This document shows positions 27,101-34,417 of a stretch of DNA of 64,000 nucleotides, in pieces. Under the pieces are notes generated by a model. That model was not told the DNA's origin. It made no database searches and was given only the letters and a program-made list of their open reading frames with translations. A program made the position numbers and the translations under genes. Within the stretch, counting starts at the first letter, position 1. The number at the start of each line of letters is the position of its first letter. The DNA comes from Sphingomonas sp. SUN019 (GTDB taxonomy: Bacteria; Pseudomonadota; Alphaproteobacteria; Sphingomonadales; Sphingomonadaceae), in NCBI RefSeq assembly GCF_024758705.1, contig NZ_CP096971.1, positions 1,736,001 to 1,800,000 on the forward strand. The letters run 5' to 3'.

Positions 27101-27575
27101 GCTGGATGCGCTGGCCAACCGCGCGACGCCTTTGGCCGCGGTGCCGCTCGACCGGCTGTATGCGACGAACCCGGTGGTGCTGGTCAGCCTGACCCTGGCC
27201 GACCGCGCGGGAAGGACCGTGTCGGAGAATTTCTACTGGCGCGGCAGGGATACCGCATCCTATCGCGCGCTGAACGACCTCGCCCCCGTCGCGCTGACCG
27301 CGGCCGCCGCTGCGCCGGTGGTCGCAGGCGAGGATCGCAGCATCACCGTCACGCTGTCGAACGGCACGCAGACCCCTGCGCTGAACGCCAAGCTGACGCT
27401 GGTCGACGACGCCGGAAAGCGTATTCTCCCCGCTTTCTACAGCGACAATTATGTCGCGCTGCTGCCGGGCGAGAAGAAGACGATCATCGTCCGCTACCCC
27501 GCCACCGTGACCGCTGGCCCCAGCCTGACCCTGCGCGGTTGGAACGTACCGGAAACGAAGGTCGCAGTCCGGTGA
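24168..27575 (+). CDS. Glycoside hydrolase family 2 protein with LamG-like N-terminal domain
   Basis: A 1135-residue exported glycosidase. Signal peptide (ATVAAPALAG, about 20 residues), then a LamG/concanavalin-like domain to about residue 190 (YSISTWVRADARQTG, DRWTHVAAVSDGRRVMLYVDG), then the GH2 jelly-roll (WYRTSFTVPPEAAGKKLTLVF), the immunoglobulin-like domain (RLWWPNGYGDPALYDITYEV) and the TIM barrel. The acid/base Glu is in LWFGRNEGVP and the nucleophile is probably the Glu of SVETGTPSF. The layout resembles exo-beta-mannosidases and exo-beta-glucosaminidases; the linkage is not certain. I prefer the ATG at 24168, 7 nt after GGGAGAG, over 24162. The SGNH hydrolase follows by 34 bp, and the 3-keto-glycoside operon converges from the right. 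Confidence 0.9.
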   Translation: MRAFRHLTTALLATVAAPALAGVPEGAGPYNATFLPGGIGIERPLPNADALVSAGAAYSISTWVRADARQTGTVTLVALGTPDAACRCLMLVDSRLALRDGERTIATGPAIARDRWTHVAAVSDGRRVMLYVDGRRVGGGIGASSAVAPTVAIAPPINGRAHFGGTLVGATVHDDALSADAVAAAFRARPDFDLVQLWRVGVGWEWQNKANTGLWRQQDPWTLPQSKTAYTAPVAKPVVAAPALQVIAPNHWQVNGWTLAAAPDVKGDGATLSRPGVSGKAWRAATVPGTVLQTLVDRGVYPDPYYGLNNLKIPESLARQDYWYRTSFTVPPEAAGKKLTLVFGGANYAAEMWANGARLGNTTGAFIRGQFDFVPVAGENVVAVKVAPPPHPGIPHEQSVKGGVGENGGQMAIDGPTFVAAEGWDWIPGIRDRNTGLWRPVELIAHGDVRIGDPQVVTDLPLPRTDRADLHIMVPVENSGTAKSVTVRVAFEGVTVEKTVTAAPGRTDVRFTPTEFSQLTIAKPRLWWPNGYGDPALYDITYEVRDGGALSDTKRDRFGIREVSYDLSLFDRAGALRRVNVQTTDGGLAGQKLIAVNHEAIKQSPHGWAESLTPAGETSTGVTAIAETLPEPHLTIRVNGVKIAARGGNWGMDDAMKRVSYDWLKPFFRLQREAHMNVIRNWMGTNTEEEFYDLADENGMMILNDFWQSTQNFQVEPQDPQLFLANARDTIARYRNHPSIILWFGRNEGVPYPALNEGLDDAVFDLDGTRWFTGSSNVVNLQGSGPYNYRPPAGYFTDLASGFSVETGTPSFSTKESIESYVPPADRWPLGDTLAYHDWHFAGNGDTKTFMQTLSTMFGPGANFADFERKAQMMNLETHKAMYEGFLGHLWTKNSGRLLWMTHPAWPSNAWQIYSWDYDTHAAYYGAKKAAEPIHVQLNLPGNELIVLNTTQADARGLTARTRVVGLDNRELFTREDRLDALANRATPLAAVPLDRLYATNPVVLVSLTLADRAGRTVSENFYWRGRDTASYRALNDLAPVALTAAAAAPVVAGEDRSITVTLSNGTQTPALNAKLTLVDDAGKRILPAFYSDNYVALLPGEKKTIIVRYPATVTAGPSLTLRGWNVPETKVAVR

Positions 27576-27609
27576 GGCGGCTCGCGTCTCCCCAACGACA
27601 GGAGCATGT

Positions 27610-28311
27610 ATGATCGCACGTCGCACCCTGATCGGCAGCGTCGCGTTGGCCGGCCTCGCCACCGCCGCGCGTGCCGAAGACGCGGATGCGGCCCGCCGCG
27701 AGGACTGGCCGCAGCTCGGCCGCTATGCCGCCGACAATCGCCGCCTCGCCGATCGCGGGGAACGCGTCGGGATCGTCTTCCTGGGCGATTCGATCACCGA
27801 AGGCTGGCGCGACAAGCGCCCGGGCTTCTTCACGAGCGGCCGCGTCAATCGCGGCATCGGCGGCCAGACCAGTCCGCAGATGCTGCTGCGGGTCATGGCC
27901 GACGTGGTGGCCCTTAGGCCCAGGGCGATGCACCTGATGGCGGGGACGAACGACATCGCCGGGAATACCGGCCCCATGACGGTGGTGCAGACGCAGGGCA
28001 ATCTTCGCGCGATCGTCCAGCTCGCGCGCGCCAACGGCATCGCCGTGCTGCTCGCCTCGGTCCCGCCCGCGGCGCGTTTCCCGTGGCGGCCGGGTGTCGA
28101 GACGATCGCCCCGATCAATGCGCTCAATGCCTGGGCGCGCGCCGCAGCCCCCGCGCTCGGCGCAACCTTCGTCGACTACACCCCGGCACTGGCCGATGCG
28201 CGCGGCGCGATGAAGCCCGGGCTGGCCAGCGACGGCGTCCATCCGACACAGAGCGGGTACGACGCGATGGCGGCGATCCTGTCACCGATCCTGGCGCGGC
28301 TGACGTTGTAA
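27610..28311 (+). CDS. Exported SGNH/GDSL hydrolase
   Basis: A 233-residue esterase-like protein with a Tat-like or Sec signal (MIARRTLIGSVALAGLATAARA). The SGNH blocks are all present: FLGDSITEGW (nucleophile Ser), NRGIGG (Gly), GTND (Asn) and DGVHPTQSGY (Asp-His). It probably removes acetyl or other acyl groups from sugars in the periplasm, as its neighbour is a GH2 glycosidase. AGGAG lies 7 nt before the ATG. It ends 12 bp from the convergent FG-GAP gene. Confidence 0.9.
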   Translation: MIARRTLIGSVALAGLATAARAEDADAARREDWPQLGRYAADNRRLADRGERVGIVFLGDSITEGWRDKRPGFFTSGRVNRGIGGQTSPQMLLRVMADVVALRPRAMHLMAGTNDIAGNTGPMTVVQTQGNLRAIVQLARANGIAVLLASVPPAARFPWRPGVETIAPINALNAWARAAAPALGATFVDYTPALADARGAMKPGLASDGVHPTQSGYDAMAAILSPILARLTL

Positions 28312-28323
28312 GATCACGCGATA

Positions 28324-29481
28324 TCAGTTTCTCCGACGCGTCGCAGGCCCCAGCAACAATCGCGCCTGCGTGCCCCAGCCGCCGACAAACAGATCGTCGT
28401 CCCCGTCGCCGTTCACGTCGCCAACCGCCATGCTCCAGCTTCGGCCGGTCGTGGCGGCGGGTATCGTTTCTGTCGTGGCATCGCGGAAACGCCCCGCGCC
28501 GTCATTGACATAGGCGCGGAGTTGCGACGGTTCGAAGCCGGGGACCGCGATCGCACCGACGATCAGGTCGGGATGACCATCGCCCGTAAAATCCATCACC
28601 GCGCCGCCCCAGCTCGAGAAACGATTGGCGGGCAACCGCCTCGCCGTTTCGTCGATGAAGCGTCCCGCGGCGTCCTGAATCAGCAGGCGCGCCTGCGGGT
28701 TCTTGTCCCATTTCCCGGCATTGCTCGTCAGGTTGAGCAGCAGGATGTCGGGCCGCTTGTCGCCGTTGGCGTCGAGGACATGGACCTCGCGCGTTTCCAG
28801 CGGGGTCACTTGCCGGAGCCGGTCCGACGCCTCGGTGAAGCGGCCCTTGCCATCGTTGATGAGCAGCCGGGTGGGCGGCGCTTCGGTCGCAACGACCATG
28901 TCGAGATCGCGGTCGCCATCGAGATCGGCGAGCGCCACGCCCTGCGCGCTGTTGCCGATGTCGGGCAGATGCGTCGCGGTCGCGTCGATGAACCAGCCCG
29001 GACGGCGTGCGTCGTTTAACCACAGGGAGTTGCGCGCATCATGGCCCTTGGACGAATTGCCGACCACGATATCGGGCAGGCCGTCGCCATTCACATCGCC
29101 CACCGCCAGCCCGTTGCCCTCGCTCTGCGCGGGCAGCCGGTCGCTGGCATCGGTGAAGCGCCCTCCGCCGCGCCCCAGGAACAGTTGATGGACGCGGTCG
29201 TCCTCGGCGACAAAGATCAGGTCGATATGCCCGTCGCGATCGACATCGGCCGCGCGGACGTGCTCGGTATCATGCGGCTGATCCCCGAACGCGCCCTCGC
29301 GCCAGGTGAAACGCCCGCGCCCGTCGTTCAGGTAGAGCCGGTTCGCGCCCCCCTCGACCGCGAGCGCCGCATCCAGATCGCCATCGCCGTCGACATCGGC
29401 CAGTGCGATATCCAGCGCGTGAAGGTCGGGCGCCCGCGGCACATGGGTCGCGGTCACGTCACGGAAAGTCGCCGGCTTCAC
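28324..29481 (-). CDS. FG-GAP/VCBS repeat protein lacking its signal peptide
   Basis: A 385-codon frame made almost entirely of FG-GAP/VCBS repeats, each with a calcium-loop-like D-x-D-x-D-G motif (ADVDGDGDLDAALA, GDVNGDGLPDIVVG, ADLDGDRDLDMVVA, GDVNGDGDDDLFVG). It should fold as a seven-bladed propeller and belongs outside the cytoplasm. The frame has no signal peptide, but 26 codons upstream and in the same frame an ATG (29559) begins one, cut off by an amber codon at 29494-29496. As it stands only the GTG at 29481 could start a leaderless protein, so the gene is probably inactive unless the amber is suppressed or a sequencing error. It is the last gene of the operon. Confidence 0.8.
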   Translation of the reverse strand: MKPATFRDVTATHVPRAPDLHALDIALADVDGDGDLDAALAVEGGANRLYLNDGRGRFTWREGAFGDQPHDTEHVRAADVDRDGHIDLIFVAEDDRVHQLFLGRGGGRFTDASDRLPAQSEGNGLAVGDVNGDGLPDIVVGNSSKGHDARNSLWLNDARRPGWFIDATATHLPDIGNSAQGVALADLDGDRDLDMVVATEAPPTRLLINDGKGRFTEASDRLRQVTPLETREVHVLDANGDKRPDILLLNLTSNAGKWDKNPQARLLIQDAAGRFIDETARRLPANRFSSWGGAVMDFTGDGHPDLIVGAIAVPGFEPSQLRAYVNDGAGRFRDATTETIPAATTGRSWSMAVGDVNGDGDDDLFVGGWGTQARLLLGPATRRRN

Positions 29482-29493
29482 CTCCGGCGAAGG

Positions 29494-29559
29494 CTACGCC
29501 TCACACGCGATGGCCGCGAGCAACGCCGCGATCCACAAGCCGTGAGCGGTCGACCGCAT
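29494..29559 (-). other. Orphaned lipoprotein-like signal peptide ending in amber
   Basis: ATG at 29559, with CGGAG 8 nt upstream, encodes a 21-residue signal sequence (MRSTAHGLW, then IAALLAAIACEA) with a lipobox-like LAAIAC, followed by TAG at 29494-29496. After the TAG the same frame continues as PSPEV into the FG-GAP protein without a shift. It starts 17 bp after the GMC oxidoreductase stop. Confidence 0.65.
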
Positions 29560-29575
29560 CGCGCGACTCCGTTCG

Positions 29576-31258
29576 CTAGATGGAGCCCGCCTTCATCTGC
29601 TTGACCGCGTGATCGACTGCGCGCGCGGTCAGCGCCATGAATGTCAGGGACGGATTCACGCACGCGATCGACGCCATCTGCGCGCCATCGGTGACGAACA
29701 GATTCGCCGCGTCGTGCGCCTGGCTCCATTTGTTCAGCACGGACTGGCGCGGATCGGCGCCCATGCGCGCGCCCCCCATTTCGTGGATCGCATCGCCGGG
29801 GACATGCTCGCCGCGATCGCTCTTCACGTTGGTCATCCCCGCCTTGCGCAACATCGCCTCCCCCTCGGTCCGCGCGTCGTCCATCATCTTGATTTCGTTG
29901 TCGCGGAACGTGACGTCGAAGCGCATCAGCGGTACCCCGAAGCGATCGACCTTGTCGGCGTGCAGACTGACCCGATTGTCCTCATAAGGCAGGCATTCGC
30001 CGAACGCGGTCATTCCGAACGTCCACGGGGCGTAACCGCGCATGCCCTGCTTCATCGACGCGCCGAACCCTTGCGGCGCCAGCGGTACGCGCTGCGCGCT
30101 GCCCTGATACCCATAGCCACGCTTGAAGCCGACGTTTTCGTCGCCACCGACATTGCGGAAGCGCGGAATATAGACGCCGCCGGGGCGGCGGCCATATTCG
30201 ATATAATCGGTCATGCCGGGGATGTCGCCGTTGATGCCGACCCGGAAGATATGGTCCATGACATAGCCGCCCAGCGTGTTACTGGTGTCGAAATGACTCT
30301 TCTTGCTCCCGGCAGACCGTGAATTCATCAGGATTTGCGTCGAGGCCAGCGCAGAAGCGCACAGGAACACCAGCTTCGCGGGAATGATCTCGGCCTGATT
30401 GGTCTTCGCGTCGACCACGCGAACGCCGGTGACGCGTTTGCGTTTCGCATCATATTCCAGGTTCGTGACGACCGAATCCGGCCGCAGCGTCAGCCTGCCG
30501 GTGGCGCGGGCGGCGGGCAGAGTGACCGCCTGCGTGGAGAAATACGCCCCGAACGAACAGCCGCGTCCGCACTGGTTGCGGTATTGGCATTTGGTGCGGC
30601 CCTTGTTCTCCTGGTCCTCGGTCATATTGGACAAGCGGGTATTGATCAGCTTGCGGCCGGGTGAGGTCGCCTCCAGCCGGCCCTTCAGCCATTTCTCCGC
30701 GATGTTCATCTGCATCGGCGGCTGAAACACGCTGTCCGGCAGTTGCGGCAGGTTCTCGCGCGATCCGGACACGCCGATGTATTTCTCGACATAATCGTAC
30801 CACGGCGCGACGTCGTCATAGCGGATCGGCCAGTCGATCCCGACGTTGTCGCGCTTGTTCGCCTCGAAATCGTCGGGCGCCCAGCGGAAGCTCCAGCGGC
30901 CCCAGATCAGCGACTTGCCACCGACCGCCGCCGGCCTGATCCAGTAGAATTTGGACCCCTCGTCATAGGCGTACGGATTCAGCCGGTCGTTGTTGTAATA
31001 TTTCTGATTGGCGGGCGAGACATAGCCGTGCTTGGCGATGAAATAATCGCTCTCCATCAGCTTCGACGGCATCTTGTCGCGCGCCGGGATTTCATACGCG
31101 GGCTTGCCGTCGTAATCGTAATTCTCGCCGTGCTCGACCATCACGCCGCGGTCGAGCATCAGGACGCGCAGGCCCTTTTCGGTCAGTTCCTTCGCCGCCC
31201 AGCCGCCGCTCACCCCGGAGCCGATGACGATCGCGTCGAACTTGTCGGTCGCTGCCAT
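29576..31258 (-). CDS. GMC oxidoreductase, likely catalytic subunit of a glycoside 3-dehydrogenase
   Basis: A 560-residue FAD enzyme of the GMC family. FAD motif IGSGVSGGWAAKEL at residues 12-25; RPAAVGGKSLIWGRWSFRW for the flavin contact; a cysteine-rich patch CQYRNQCGRGCSFG; the C-terminal catalytic block IHEMGGARMG and NPSLTFMALTARAVDH with the conserved Asn/His region. It matches the large subunit of gluconate/glucoside dehydrogenases that work with a subunit-3 protein and cytochrome c, both in this operon. It has no signal of its own, so it would be carried across by Tat on the partner subunit. Predicted to oxidise the C3 hydroxyl of glycosides in the periplasm. The TIM-barrel gene ends 21 bp upstream. 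Confidence 0.9.
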   Translation of the reverse strand: MAATDKFDAIVIGSGVSGGWAAKELTEKGLRVLMLDRGVMVEHGENYDYDGKPAYEIPARDKMPSKLMESDYFIAKHGYVSPANQKYYNNDRLNPYAYDEGSKFYWIRPAAVGGKSLIWGRWSFRWAPDDFEANKRDNVGIDWPIRYDDVAPWYDYVEKYIGVSGSRENLPQLPDSVFQPPMQMNIAEKWLKGRLEATSPGRKLINTRLSNMTEDQENKGRTKCQYRNQCGRGCSFGAYFSTQAVTLPAARATGRLTLRPDSVVTNLEYDAKRKRVTGVRVVDAKTNQAEIIPAKLVFLCASALASTQILMNSRSAGSKKSHFDTSNTLGGYVMDHIFRVGINGDIPGMTDYIEYGRRPGGVYIPRFRNVGGDENVGFKRGYGYQGSAQRVPLAPQGFGASMKQGMRGYAPWTFGMTAFGECLPYEDNRVSLHADKVDRFGVPLMRFDVTFRDNEIKMMDDARTEGEAMLRKAGMTNVKSDRGEHVPGDAIHEMGGARMGADPRQSVLNKWSQAHDAANLFVTDGAQMASIACVNPSLTFMALTARAVDHAVKQMKAGSI

Positions 31259-31279
31259 GAATTATTCCCTCGAATATTA

Positions 31280-32116
31280 TTACGCGCCAATACGGCTGAG
31301 CGTGCCGAAACTGGTCGTGATGTCGGGAAGGTATGGCGCGGGCGACTGATCGTTCTCGACGTAGAGATGCTTGACCCCCGCGGCGGCGTTCAGCGTGAAG
31401 ATGTCGGCGAAATCGACCACGCCCTTGCCGACGCTGGTCATCTTGCCGTCCGCAGTGCGATCCTTGACGTGATAGGCGTAGATGCGCCCCGGCAGGCGTT
31501 TGATGATCGCCTTTGGATCCTCGCCGGCGTCGATCGCCCAGAACAGGTCCAGCTCGATCTTCACCAGCGCCGGATCGCCGTCCTTCACCAGCATGTCGAA
31601 CAGGCTGACGCCGCCGGGCTTCACCCGGAATTCGAAATCGTGATTGTGGTACGCGAAATCGAGGCCGCTCTTCTTCAGGCGTTCGGCCAGGCGATTGAAA
31701 TCGGCCACCGCCTCTTTCCAGGCATCGGCGTTGCGGAACGTCTCGCCCATGTACGGCACGACGATCGTGTCGGCGCCCAGTGTCTTGGCCATCTTCACCG
31801 AACCGTCGAAATCGGCGGTCAGCGCCTCATATCCGACATGGATCGACGGGGCGGTCAGCCCCAGCCGGTTCATCGTCTTGCGCAAGGCGGCGTGATCCAT
31901 CTTGTCATAGCCGCCACCGCCGTATTCGACCTCGCGGTAGCCGATCTTCGCGACTTTCTCGAGCGTACCCGTCGGATCGGGTCCGAACAGTTCGCGCACG
32001 GTATATAGCTGAAGGCCGATCTTGCGCTTCCGGGCCTGCGCGGTCAGCGGGCCTGCCGCGATCGTGGTGGCCAGCGCAACGCCGCCCGCCATCCATTGCC
32101 GCCGGTCGATCATCAT
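31280..32116 (-). CDS. Exported sugar isomerase/epimerase-like TIM barrel
   Basis: A 278-residue AP-endonuclease-2-type TIM barrel (sugar phosphate isomerase/epimerase superfamily) with a Tat-like leader (MIDRRQWMAGGVALA). Metal-site motifs: GYREVEYGG, DFAYHNHDFEF, VKIELDLFW, IYAYHVKDRT and HLYVENDQ. Exported members of this superfamily in similar operons act on 3-keto-sugars, as epimerases or as eliminases cleaving 3-keto-glycosides. The first four bases overlap the upstream gene's stop (ATGA at 32116-32113), so the pair is translationally coupled. Confidence 0.85.
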   Translation of the reverse strand: MMIDRRQWMAGGVALATTIAAGPLTAQARKRKIGLQLYTVRELFGPDPTGTLEKVAKIGYREVEYGGGGYDKMDHAALRKTMNRLGLTAPSIHVGYEALTADFDGSVKMAKTLGADTIVVPYMGETFRNADAWKEAVADFNRLAERLKKSGLDFAYHNHDFEFRVKPGGVSLFDMLVKDGDPALVKIELDLFWAIDAGEDPKAIIKRLPGRIYAYHVKDRTADGKMTSVGKGVVDFADIFTLNAAAGVKHLYVENDQSPAPYLPDITTSFGTLSRIGA

Positions 32117-32670
32117 GACGAATACACCTTGTTGACCTGGGAATAGGGGAAAGCGCCGTCATATCGGCCAGGCACGGGGAGATATTCGCGCTCCTGCGTG
32201 ATGCCGACTTCCGACGTGAAGTAACCGGTGACGACCATCTGGCGGAAACTTTCGAAGAACTGAGCGCCGCCGGGCAGTTGATCGTTCATCGCCAGCGTCA
32301 ACAGCGCGTCCTGCTGTGCGGGCGTCGCCGTGGCCCCTGGCACCTTGTAGTCGGACCGGCTGCGCGCCTCGATCGCGTCGAGTCCGGCGATGATCGGCAC
32401 ACGATCCTCCGGCAGCGACCAGTCGGCCAGCAGCTTTTCGATATAACCGGGTACGCCCGCGGTGATTGCGCCCGGCGTGTCGGTGGTCGGCATCACGCGT
32501 TCGCTGAGCGCGGTCATCAGCGCGCGCTGTTCGGCCGTGAACACCGCAGCGCTCGGCGGACCGGCACTGATCGGTGTCAGCTGCCCGGTCGCCGCGCGGG
32601 CGAGCGGTGCGTACAGCGCCGCGCCGAACATCGCGGCCATACCCGCCAGCGCGTCCCTGCGATCGATCAC
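32113..32670 (-). CDS. Gluconate 2-dehydrogenase subunit 3 family protein
   Basis: A 185-residue protein of the gluconate dehydrogenase subunit 3 family: Tat-type leader (MIDRRDALAGMAAMFGAALY), then FTAEQRALMTALSERVMPTTDTPGA and a C-terminal block (FFESFRQMVVTGYFTSEVG) typical of the family. In characterised complexes this small subunit brings the GMC subunit through the Tat system and is needed for activity with cytochrome c. It overlaps its neighbours by ATGA on both sides (32670-32667 and 32116-32113), which indicates fixed subunit ratios. Confidence 0.9.
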   Translation of the reverse strand: MIDRRDALAGMAAMFGAALYAPLARAATGQLTPISAGPPSAAVFTAEQRALMTALSERVMPTTDTPGAITAGVPGYIEKLLADWSLPEDRVPIIAGLDAIEARSRSDYKVPGATATPAQQDALLTLAMNDQLPGGAQFFESFRQMVVTGYFTSEVGITQEREYLPVPGRYDGAFPYSQVNKVYSS

Positions 32671-33497
32671 TTCACGGCTCCCTGAAAGTCCCGGCTCTGC
32701 GCCGCGTCGGGCAGCGGGCGGACCCAGATGTTGCGGAACGATACCGGCGAGCCATGATCCTGCAGCTGGATCGGCGCGGCGTCGCCGTGCGCCTCATATC
32801 GCGCGACCTTGCGCCAGACGGTGCTGCCCAGCCACGGCTGACGGTTCTGCACCAGTACGCCGTTTAGGAACGCGGTAGCATAGGCCGGGCGCAACAGCTT
32901 GCCGTCCCCAGCGAAGCGCGGCCGTTCGAACACGATGTCGTAGCTTTGCCATTCGCCGGGCCGCCGCGACGCGTTCACCAGCGGTGGTTTCCACGCATAG
33001 ATCGCGCCGACCGTGCCGTCGGCGTAAGTCGGGTTGTCATAGCCGTCGAGGATCTGGATTTCGTAGCGTTGCATGAACCAGATCCCGCTATTGCCGCGAT
33101 CTTGCGAGCTCTTTGTCGGCGGGTTGGGGGAACGGAATTCCAGGTGAAGCTGGACGTCGCCGAAGCTCTGCTTGCTGACCAGCGCGTTTTCCGGTGCGCC
33201 CTCGACATGCGGCGGAACGGTCATCGCGCCGTCCTTCAGCGACCACGCCGCCCCCTTCGACTGCCATGCGCCCAGCGACGTGCCGTCGAACAGCACCACG
33301 GCGTCGGATGGCGCAGCGCCCGGCGTGGGGCTGGGAGCGACGATCGCCGGCTGCGGGCGATCGGCGTCGTGTACGCGCCATTTGCCGTCGGGCAGCATCG
33401 GCGTGTCGCGAAAACCGGGCTTCTCCTGCGCCATGCCGCTGCTGCTCCCGGTCGCTGCCGCGACGATCGCGGTCGCGGCCATCATGATACGCTTCAC
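32667..33497 (-). CDS. DUF1080 / 3-keto-disaccharide hydrolase family protein
   Basis: A 276-residue exported protein with the DUF1080 (3-keto-disaccharide hydrolase) domain, a LamG-like beta-sandwich. Signal peptide MKRIMMAATAIVAAATG; domain from VVLFDGTSLGAWQSKG to the C-terminal FRNIWVRPL; conserved GNSGIWFMQRYEIQILDGY in the middle. Characterised members hydrolyse 3-keto-glycosides made by C3 oxidation. Two starts compete: ATG 33512 overlaps the previous stop as ATGA; GTG 33497 has AAGGAG 6 nt upstream and gives a cleaner signal peptide, so I chose it. The long frame upstream is a shadow of the TIM-barrel gene. Confidence 0.88.
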   Translation of the reverse strand: MKRIMMAATAIVAAATGSSSGMAQEKPGFRDTPMLPDGKWRVHDADRPQPAIVAPSPTPGAAPSDAVVLFDGTSLGAWQSKGAAWSLKDGAMTVPPHVEGAPENALVSKQSFGDVQLHLEFRSPNPPTKSSQDRGNSGIWFMQRYEIQILDGYDNPTYADGTVGAIYAWKPPLVNASRRPGEWQSYDIVFERPRFAGDGKLLRPAYATAFLNGVLVQNRQPWLGSTVWRKVARYEAHGDAAPIQLQDHGSPVSFRNIWVRPLPDAAQSRDFQGAVK

Positions 33498-33508
33498 ATC
33501 ACGCTCCT

Positions 33509-34417
33509 TCATGCCACGTCGATCGCGCGATACGCGGCGACCAATCGGTCCTCGCCCGCGCGGCCGTCGATCGAATTGCCGTGCTCCATGCCGATGACCC
33601 CGGCATATTTCCGGGCACGCAGCCAGCGGACGACGTTCCGGTAATTGACCTCGCCCGTGCCCGGCTCCTTGCGGCCGGGGTTGTCGCCGAACTGGATGTA
33701 ACCAATCTCGTCCCAGCAGGCGTCGAGCGTGTTGATCAAATTTCCGGACTGGATCTGTTCGTGATACAGATCGGCGAGCACCTTCATCGCCGGGCTGTTC
33801 ACCGCTTTTGCGACCGCATAGCCCTGCGGCACGGTCGTCATGAACACGCCGGGATGGTCCACCAATGTGTTCAGCGGCTCCATCACCATGACCAGGCCGT
33901 GCGGTTCGTAGATATCGGCGGCGCGGCGCAGCACGTCGATGACGCGCCCGGTCTGGATGTCGACCGGCAGCTTGCGGTCCATGAACCCGGTGACGATCGT
34001 CATGTGCTTCGCATTCAGCCGCTTGGCGACGTCGACCGAACTGCGGATGTCGGCCAGGAAGCGCGTGCGATCGGCATCGTCGTTTCCCCCCAGCAGCGGG
34101 CGGAAATCGGACCATCGCGGCATGCTGGCGACGAACACGCCCATCGTCATGCCGCGCTGCTGCAGCGCCTTCGCCATCGCGGTCTGTTCGGCGACGCTGC
34201 GGCCCGCGGCCTCATTGTCTTCCCATGCGGTGAAGCCCTGGTCCGCGGCGAAGGTGATCTGTTCCAGCCTGCCGCCACGGCTCGTGAAGCTGCCCTCATG
34301 CGGGGCGAAGCCGAGCGAGAAGCGTGCCGCGTTCCGTGCAGGAGCCGCCCCGATCACCGCCGCCGCGCCGACGCCCACCGCGCTCGCCGCCAGCACCGTC
34401 CGTCGCGACACGCTCAT
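33509..34417 (-). CDS. Tat-exported hydroxypyruvate-isomerase-like TIM barrel
   Basis: A 302-residue TIM-barrel protein of the hydroxypyruvate isomerase/sugar epimerase group with a Tat leader (SVSRRTVLAASAVGVGAAA). Metal-ligand positions look filled: MVMEPLN, LADLYHEQIQ, YIQFGDNPGR and VIGMEHGNS. It is the second of three such barrels in the operon and is distinct in sequence from the other two. Likely to act on a keto-sugar in the periplasm; the exact reaction is not clear. Its start overlaps the MFS stop by ATGA (34417-34414). Confidence 0.83.
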   Translation of the reverse strand: MSVSRRTVLAASAVGVGAAAVIGAAPARNAARFSLGFAPHEGSFTSRGGRLEQITFAADQGFTAWEDNEAAGRSVAEQTAMAKALQQRGMTMGVFVASMPRWSDFRPLLGGNDDADRTRFLADIRSSVDVAKRLNAKHMTIVTGFMDRKLPVDIQTGRVIDVLRRAADIYEPHGLVMVMEPLNTLVDHPGVFMTTVPQGYAVAKAVNSPAMKVLADLYHEQIQSGNLINTLDACWDEIGYIQFGDNPGRKEPGTGEVNYRNVVRWLRARKYAGVIGMEHGNSIDGRAGEDRLVAAYRAIDVA

